From assembly GCF_002632725.1 (NCBI RefSeq), contig NZ_NJAI01000003.1:276933-340932 (forward strand): 64,000 nt of DNA. The letters are read 5' to 3'. How positions within the stretch are numbered: the stretch's first letter is position 1; every line of letters starts with the position of its first letter. The notes beneath the pieces were generated by a model, which worked only from the letters and a program-made list of their open reading frames with translations, was not told the DNA's origin and ran no database searches. Source of the stretch: Xenorhabdus hominickii. GTDB lineage: Bacteria > Pseudomonadota > Gammaproteobacteria > Enterobacterales > Enterobacteriaceae. The position numbers and the translations under genes are program-made. Positions 61,401-64,000 of the stretch are shown piece after piece.

Positions 61401-63821
61401 TGGACTCGGCAGCAGCCAAATGACATTGCCTTAATTGATACTATCGGCCAATGCAGCTATGCTGAAATACTTCAGGCTGCACAGACACTGGCCGCGCAAA
61501 TCCATCAACATCCGCGTAATCAATCTGAACTTATCGCCATTCAGGTCAGTAAAGGCAGGGCGCAGATCATTGCTGTTCTGGCTGTCTTGCTGGCAGGGAG
61601 AGCTTACGTACCGATGGATATTTCATGGCCGCAGAAACGTTGCCAACAGATCATTGATCAGACAGGTACGCAGTTGCTGATCAGTAGTAAAGCATGGACA
61701 GCCGAAACTTGTGAAATTATCCAGCTCGATCCTTATGGTTGCGCCATTCATTTGACTGAGCCTAAACCGATGTCATTGCCTGTGCCGATCCCCTGTGACA
61801 GTCTGGCCTATGTCATTTTCACCTCTGGCTCCACGGGAACACCGAAAGGCGTTGCTGTTCGCCATGACACGGCTAACAACACATTGATAGACATCAACCG
61901 TAAATTGAATGTTGTGCGGGGAGATACTTTGCTGGCTCTTAATGCCTTGTGCTTTGATTTGTCAGTTTATGACATATTCGGCGTTTTAGGTGTAGGCGGA
62001 AATCTGGTGATCCCAAGCGAAGAACAGCGATACCAGCCAGCAACCTTACTCAGATTAATTCGTGAGCATGGCGTCACGATCTGGAATGCGGCACCTGCGT
62101 TGTTTGAATTGCTATTGCAGGAAGTGGAAATATTGGCAGAACGGCCTAACGTGGCGATGGATCGTGTTCTGTTATCCGGCGACTGGGTACCGGTTAATCA
62201 TATACAGCGCTGCCGTGACTGGCTCCCCGGTTGCCGCATTTTCAGTGGCGGCGGGGTCACTGAGGCTTCGGTGTGGTCGATTTTATTCGAAGTACCACAA
62301 GGCGCCAGTTATAACCAGAGTATCCCTTATGGCAAGGCATTGGCGAATCAATTCTTCCTTCTCTTGGATAAAGATCTGGAACCTGTACCGGCTCAGGCCA
62401 TCGGTGAGATGTATATCGGCGGGATAGGTGTGGCTATTGGCTACTATCAGGACCCGGCACGTACAGAAGAACGTTTCCTATATCATCCTATCAGTGGTGA
62501 ACGTCTGTATCGGACAGGCGATTTAGGGCGCTGGTTACCGGATGGCAACATTGAGTTTCTGGGACGAATAGACAGTCAGGTCAAAATCAATGGTCATCGG
62601 ATAGAATTGGGGGAAATTGAAAATACGCTGATGGCAATGAAGGACATTCGCCAGTGTGCTTTGGTTAAAATCAGTGGCTTATCTGATAGTCTGGCCGCCT
62701 ATTACGTCAGTGACGAACTTCTGGATGAAAACGATTTACGCCAGCATCTCGCACAAGTGTTGCCGTCGTATATGGTTCCTGCTGTACTGGTGCATATGCC
62801 AGAACTGCCGTTGAATTCCAGCGGCAAGATAGACCGTAAGCAATTGTCGGCGCTAAATTATATCGCGCCAAAACAGCATCAGTATCAACCGCCACAGACT
62901 GAACAGGAGCAGCAACTCTGTCAGTTATGGCAGCAGAAACTGGAGCTGGATCACGTTGGCGTAAACGATGACTTTTTTGAATGTGGTGGAACGTCCATTT
63001 TGGCTATTCCGGTCTGCCAGCAGATGTCGACCTTGCTGGGGCAGGCAGTCACCGTGATGGAATTGTTCAAGCGGCGCAGCATCCGCGGCATTCTTGAAAG
63101 CCTTGAATATCAACTGATCCAGCCATTGAATAACGGTTCAGCTAAAGAAACGTTATGGATGATCCATCCGGCTATGGCGGGATGTGAAGTTTATCTGGAC
63201 ATCGCCAGAACGCTGGATGGCAAACTGACGTGTCTGGGTGTGGATAATTACAACCTGTACCATCGGCCATTAATCACTTCACTGCGTGACATAGCCAGTT
63301 TCTATCTGGAGCAAATGGAACGGTATCAGTCATTGACACAAGGCCCTGTACGTATTTTGGGGTGGTCAATGGGTGGGTTAATTGCTCTGGAGATTGCATC
63401 ACAACTGGAAGCCAGAGGGATACGTGATATCCATCTCTACCTGCTGGACAGCTTCTATCAAGTCAGTCTGGGGGCTTTACATCCAAGCTGGCGGCAGATG
63501 CTATTACAGGAGCTGGGGCTGGAAGGGGATGCAGCGGTACGAGCGCTGGAGGCAGGCCCTGCGGACGATGCGATTTGCCAGAATGAGCTCTCGCAACCTC
63601 TGCAACATAGCCCGGTCACTCTATTTAAAGCGACTCAGTTGCCGGAGTTCCACGCTCAATTAAACAAGCAGGGAAAAATACCGATAGCACTGCACGCTGA
63701 TGATAACCAGATAGGGCAGGCTTGCCAGCATCTGTCTGTCATACCACTGCCTTGTGACCACCACAATATTATCGAACTGAAATCACAGATTATTGAAGGT
63801 GTGTTGGAGTTGGTGGATTGA
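52440..63821 (+). CDS. Three-module nonribosomal peptide synthetase, C-A-T-E-C-A-T-C-A-T-TE
   Basis: Predicted to assemble and release a tripeptide, possibly N-acylated, or to oligomerise it. 3,793 residues. Module 1: condensation (HHIVVDG, residues 124-130), adenylation (TSGTTGRPKG at 602; FDAHVFE at 648), carrier (GGDS, Ser984), epimerisation (HHLIVDAVSW, 1164-1173; EGHGR; FNYLGQ). Module 2: condensation of the D-acceptor type (HHIIIDGW, 1605-1612), adenylation (TSGTTGKPKG at 2082; FDAHLME at 2127), carrier (Ser2473). Module 3: condensation (HHISFDGW, 2656-2663), adenylation (TSGSTGTPKG at 3128; FDLSVYD at 3172), carrier (Ser3519). Thioesterase: GWSMGG (Ser3643), Asp3670, His3774. All catalytic residues checked are intact. 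No tailoring, MbtH or export genes are seen nearby. I do not recognise a known product. Confidence 0.96.
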   Translation: MDSILASPFTRLFWNEWILEPDSVKYHMVIDQTIQGDLDESKLRSAIQGLMNQYPLFQYQLDEESSELYWKSGSNSLNPLQLFDCEKKLPQFVSQPFDLRQGPLIRFGLFRQSERQFQLVIVLHHIVVDGGSTEELYHAISDLYNQRPLRHTPLTLEQVAEKFAQYRQQIKILEEHQPEQFWKTCLADVAATNPLPYLSELAKDEQELIGEVRFNLPLSDWQHLKRSLRHCTPFLVFKTLWAALIAQYIPDGKVHVSYPVAVAGGESLSLGAQINTAVFPLQLDDTASFASLYQHALNYTSSLKTPSGLRCSYWPLFKVLPVTPIRKLNVVVNQAHFKDFCLELEGCEVNYNHRFNNDLADSEWALEYQQQGDQWAFRIRYPRSRFHPEQITALAKQFQQLLVNALTNPEKPIRQFSFLTPDQRMALLKYGHQGEQADVPETTIHEKFQQQACLHPQQIALIDNQQQFSYAELEQRSNQLAQLIRERYLQTTGQSLAPDTLLPIFMNRGVDMVVAMLAVMKAGAAYLPLDPQVPTQRLAYILTDSQSRLAITDMAHQPILRDYGQNLALLTLGSHGDDYCDQPASAPIAASKPNSLAYSIYTSGTTGRPKGTLLEHRGVLLMLDGLYAKVIKGIEQPQRWLQFASLAFDAHVFETFMALCFGHTLVVASEEERHDPDLLIKLIETYQVEIATFPPTLLKTKPVLPARLQNILVGGESTPQAILDHYAMQGRRIFNAYGPTEASVCVTTHHYQWDGAHNIGRPFPGIQAYILDEQLQLVPMGMSGELYLSGAVLARGYLGQPELTAKAFIANPFAQHSDDQRLYRTGDQARWLPNGELEYLGRKDFQVKIHGHRIELAEIEQVFIAASGLSQCTAQVRGKDRSHIVLYYVSDITLNEDSIRRTLQLSLPDYMMPSAFVQLASLPMTISGKLDAVALPEPDFKQSRYVYRAAETELEHRLQNLWQGILGLDEIGIDDDFFHLGGDSISAIRLVSEMRRQQLPCSTKLLYQCRTIAELAVQLAATPDCQMKHSEQGVLQGDFPLHPIQHWFFEQAFAEPDHWNQAFLIRVPPLQPQKLEAAIQALMERHDMLRARFIPAECQLYLGIKQVVPTALEICHYDQLTDEAFNDRLDSWQSDFNIAAGPLWRFAYIDGYADGSARIYCALHHLIVDAVSWRIVLDDLKQLYHGDNLGAKTASYRQWQTALTEQLSSFESQREFWLQQCVLQSDYRPLLEASHTRQFLQQTLQPAASIRLLDVTKGAASFAPNEVLLTALLHALGNLSGISNHTLLLEGHGRHLPSIQLDVGRTVGWFTSLYPLHFSAEGEEAISLQQVHATLAGIPDSGISYGALRSLGGEEPALSAPYPAVVFNYLGQLQAPESDWQISAESAGQTINPHNVDSGLLTLNIWLIGQELHYRWDGLLSQSQLAQLDHSFQIALISLIDTMASSANTTQQEMDGGINAALLSRLPAGLEPVVVYPANSLQQGFIHHYLSYPDNSTYHFQFVLDYEQPIDLNNYYSAWEYAQQRYPVLRTGFDWQEQPLQIVSKHAELLWQYHDLSTHSAQEQELTELCQQQYNDSFELNKPELMRVCLVKLAADRYSLIHTSHHIIIDGWSSQILLEYVHRTYQQLQAGQMPDTRIDISYLATQRYYASQVAECRHHWQKLGTQHWESTDISLLLARDARNSSGNETPDIQAVACQALPHAVALSLQETARNHGLTLNVMLQFVWHKLLHLFSQQSQTIVGITLSGRNHPVSGIERSVGLFINTLPLVMDWEPQSTCLQQLRTLHQRMIDLDTYSYQPLAELQSAGEKLFQTIFVYENYPTTELDTMRANLRAASGNTTDYPLNLIAEGDVEQGLTLSLSYNQNSLDAKRANAILQMLGVLLARLPSHLHYPHQRLLALSDDKRRQLLEEWAFAASETWEPMTLHGLLERQARLTPQNSALMDDYRTLSYQELDDLSSRQAVRLRATYRRLFQRELASGELIGLCCERGIDMIVALLTILKAGAAYVPMDTNVPAERLDYILQDSQIQLVLTEPDLAPLFERPGLQQLYLRKLADTEATGDIQSLLPQVEPRQLAYVIYTSGTTGKPKGTLVEHRGSAVMARSLFTRMEMTQPGIRFLQFASIVFDAHLMEIFPAFVGGHSLVVASDVQRYDLQELQTLLQKWQIGYAMLPPVLLKLKPTLPDSLQWLAVGGEASSQDVLDHYAAQGRNVFNCYGPTETSVCCTVNPYHYNGACNIGKPLAQCGAYVLDSNLQPLPVGAPGELFLSGVGLARGYLNQPELSREKFVVNPFQQHSDHSRLYHTGDIVRWLDDGSLEYLGRNDSQVKIRGYRIELGEIESVLADIPGVDQAVAIIHGQESPKIVCYYTLNDSMSNGSISTSDDLSSEIRQTLAQVLPNYMQPSALIPLARIPMTINGKLDRRLFPAPTFTDAQQKYISAETPLQQQCCDIWAELLQCERIGIDDNFFRLGGNSIMAIQLSNRLSQSLQCEIPLVALNRHPTVRSLSTFLSDNCTHLEVIPKTGLQRGVLSFSQMRLWFIETLMQENNVYHIPLLFSLQTDIQMDSFVHSLQAVVQRHQILRCTFEQDDNGESFLQAHDEALVVAHAEVQTDEWHDFLQQEILRIFDLRYEYPIRATLLQRIESDGHVSHFCLLNIHHISFDGWSLNVFLRELAEFYGAELDNRPPALPPLSIQYMDYAAWHQQMLSSDKLEQLKQFWLKQLQNCPQLELPCDYPRPDIFDHRGGTTFFSLTPQLSQQLRQLARQLDVTLHAVLLTGMNFLLVRYCSKHDIVVGSPIANRSHPQLEPLIGMFVNMLVLRNQVSPEWSVAEQIRQVFANTISSQQHQDMPFEKLVEFLKLKRDLSRHPLFQISFALEQKATDANAPFIMQNLAELYDVAKFDLSFGFEEGNDALAGNINYAKALFAPETINDMVQHFQNILMQMVAHPEQLVQDISLYSSEERMALLQPPMETQDASLYSYPLYQGILDWTRQQPNDIALIDTIGQCSYAEILQAAQTLAAQIHQHPRNQSELIAIQVSKGRAQIIAVLAVLLAGRAYVPMDISWPQKRCQQIIDQTGTQLLISSKAWTAETCEIIQLDPYGCAIHLTEPKPMSLPVPIPCDSLAYVIFTSGSTGTPKGVAVRHDTANNTLIDINRKLNVVRGDTLLALNALCFDLSVYDIFGVLGVGGNLVIPSEEQRYQPATLLRLIREHGVTIWNAAPALFELLLQEVEILAERPNVAMDRVLLSGDWVPVNHIQRCRDWLPGCRIFSGGGVTEASVWSILFEVPQGASYNQSIPYGKALANQFFLLLDKDLEPVPAQAIGEMYIGGIGVAIGYYQDPARTEERFLYHPISGERLYRTGDLGRWLPDGNIEFLGRIDSQVKINGHRIELGEIENTLMAMKDIRQCALVKISGLSDSLAAYYVSDELLDENDLRQHLAQVLPSYMVPAVLVHMPELPLNSSGKIDRKQLSALNYIAPKQHQYQPPQTEQEQQLCQLWQQKLELDHVGVNDDFFECGGTSILAIPVCQQMSTLLGQAVTVMELFKRRSIRGILESLEYQLIQPLNNGSAKETLWMIHPAMAGCEVYLDIARTLDGKLTCLGVDNYNLYHRPLITSLRDIASFYLEQMERYQSLTQGPVRILGWSMGGLIALEIASQLEARGIRDIHLYLLDSFYQVSLGALHPSWRQMLLQELGLEGDAAVRALEAGPADDAICQNELSQPLQHSPVTLFKATQLPEFHAQLNKQGKIPIALHADDNQIGQACQHLSVIPLPCDHHNIIELKSQIIEGVLELVD

Positions 63822-63930
63822 TCTGACTTGTTGTGAAAAAACGGCGCGATTTTTATGTCTAATATATTGATTGCGCCGAATGATGATGAGAACAGGCCCA
63901 GTTTATTTTTCCATATGAAAGGTTAAAACC
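63822..63930. other. Spacer between the NRPS gene and the IS200-type element
   Basis: About 110 bp. CGGCGC (just after 63840) and GCGCCG (near 63875) could form a weak, long-loop hairpin; otherwise no feature seen. Confidence 0.4.
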
Positions 63931-63965
63931 ACCGACTTTAGTCGGTCAGCTTTAGCTGCGATACT

Positions 63966-63988
63966 ATATTGCACGAGAGGTGCAATAT
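63966..63988 (+). promoter_or_regulatory. Hairpin covering the transposase ribosome-binding site
   Basis: ATATTGCAC, GAGAG loop, GTGCAATAT: a 9-bp perfect stem that contains part of the Shine-Dalgarno sequence and the first two bases of the ATG. Translational silencing by leader structure is known for IS200 tnpA. Confidence 0.75.
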
Positions 63989-64000
63989 GGATTACAGATA
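63987..64000 (+). CDS. tnpA: IS200-type transposase TnpA, first codons only
   Basis: Only four full codons (MDYR) are inside the window. The call rests on these codons plus the upstream hairpins characteristic of the family; catalytic HUH and Tyr motifs lie outside. Confidence 0.55.

Larger units (their letters stand above)
63931..64000 (+). mobile_element. Left end of an IS200/IS605-type insertion sequence (runs off the right edge)
   Basis: Small subterminal hairpins, ACCGACT-TT-AGTCGGT (63931-63946) and CAGCT-TT-AGCTG (63947-63958), precede a transposase start at ATG 63987 reading MDYR, the N-terminus common in IS200-group TnpA of enterobacteria. There is no terminal inverted repeat, as expected for this HUH-transposase family. 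The exact left boundary cannot be set from one end. Confidence 0.72.

Noticed and set aside
52440..63821. ACV synthetase-like assembly (three modules, Cys-like A domain, similar size)
   Set aside because: In ACV synthetase the epimerisation domain is in the last module and Cys is the second residue; here E is in module 1 and the Cys-like pocket is in module 3.

Overview
The window reads as chromosome of an insect-pathogenic/nematode-symbiotic enterobacterium, most likely Xenorhabdus (Photorhabdus is the next best guess). This is inference: core genes have close enterobacterial relatives in enterobacterial order (sbcCD-phoBR-brnQ; queA-tgt-yajC-secDF-nrdR-ribD-ribH-nusB-thiL-pgpA), intergenic DNA is AT-rich, ERIC-type repeats are present, and the right end carries a very large nonribosomal peptide synthetase (NRPS) gene and the start of an IS200/IS605-type element.

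Layout. 1-2.6 kb: 5' part of metC (minus strand), a Fur-like box, and exbB-exbD, which energise TonB-dependent uptake. 2.6-11 kb: an ERIC element, a secreted GH20 hexosaminidase, a TetR regulator, an OmpC/OmpF-family porin, rdgC, and the ROK sugar kinase mak, then about 0.9 kb of AT-rich DNA with a 23-bp-stem hairpin and CRP-like sites. 11-16.8 kb: a second porin, cpdB, an RNase I (T2) lipoprotein and a 5'-nucleotidase lipoprotein; together these could take RNA to nucleosides in the periplasm. 17-25.9 kb: five tandem oppA-type solute-binding protein genes with no permease or ATPase genes among them; the fifth has an in-frame stop. 25.9-37.8 kb: sbcC and sbcD, phoB (with Pho box), phoR, brnQ, ggt and an AhpC/TSA peroxiredoxin. 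38-48.8 kb: acpH, queA, tgt, yajC, secD, secF, nrdR, ribD, ribH, nusB, thiL, pgpA. 48.9-50 kb: a decayed pcp fused onto a truncated DUF979-like gene. 50-52.4 kb: very AT-rich DNA with two or three small ORFs of unknown function. 52.4-63.8 kb: a single 3,793-residue NRPS. 63.9-64 kb: left end of an IS200-type element with three hairpins.

The best candidate for an undescribed system is the stand-alone three-module NRPS, C-A-T-E-C-A-T-C-A-T-TE, whose third adenylation domain has a cysteine-like pocket without a cyclisation domain. Secondary points are the periplasmic RNA-scavenging gene set, the orphan oppA array, the pcp/DUF979 decay, the long hairpin after mak, and repeated small in-frame tandem duplications (exbB, rna, queA, ribD). 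No tRNA, rRNA or CRISPR array was recognised.
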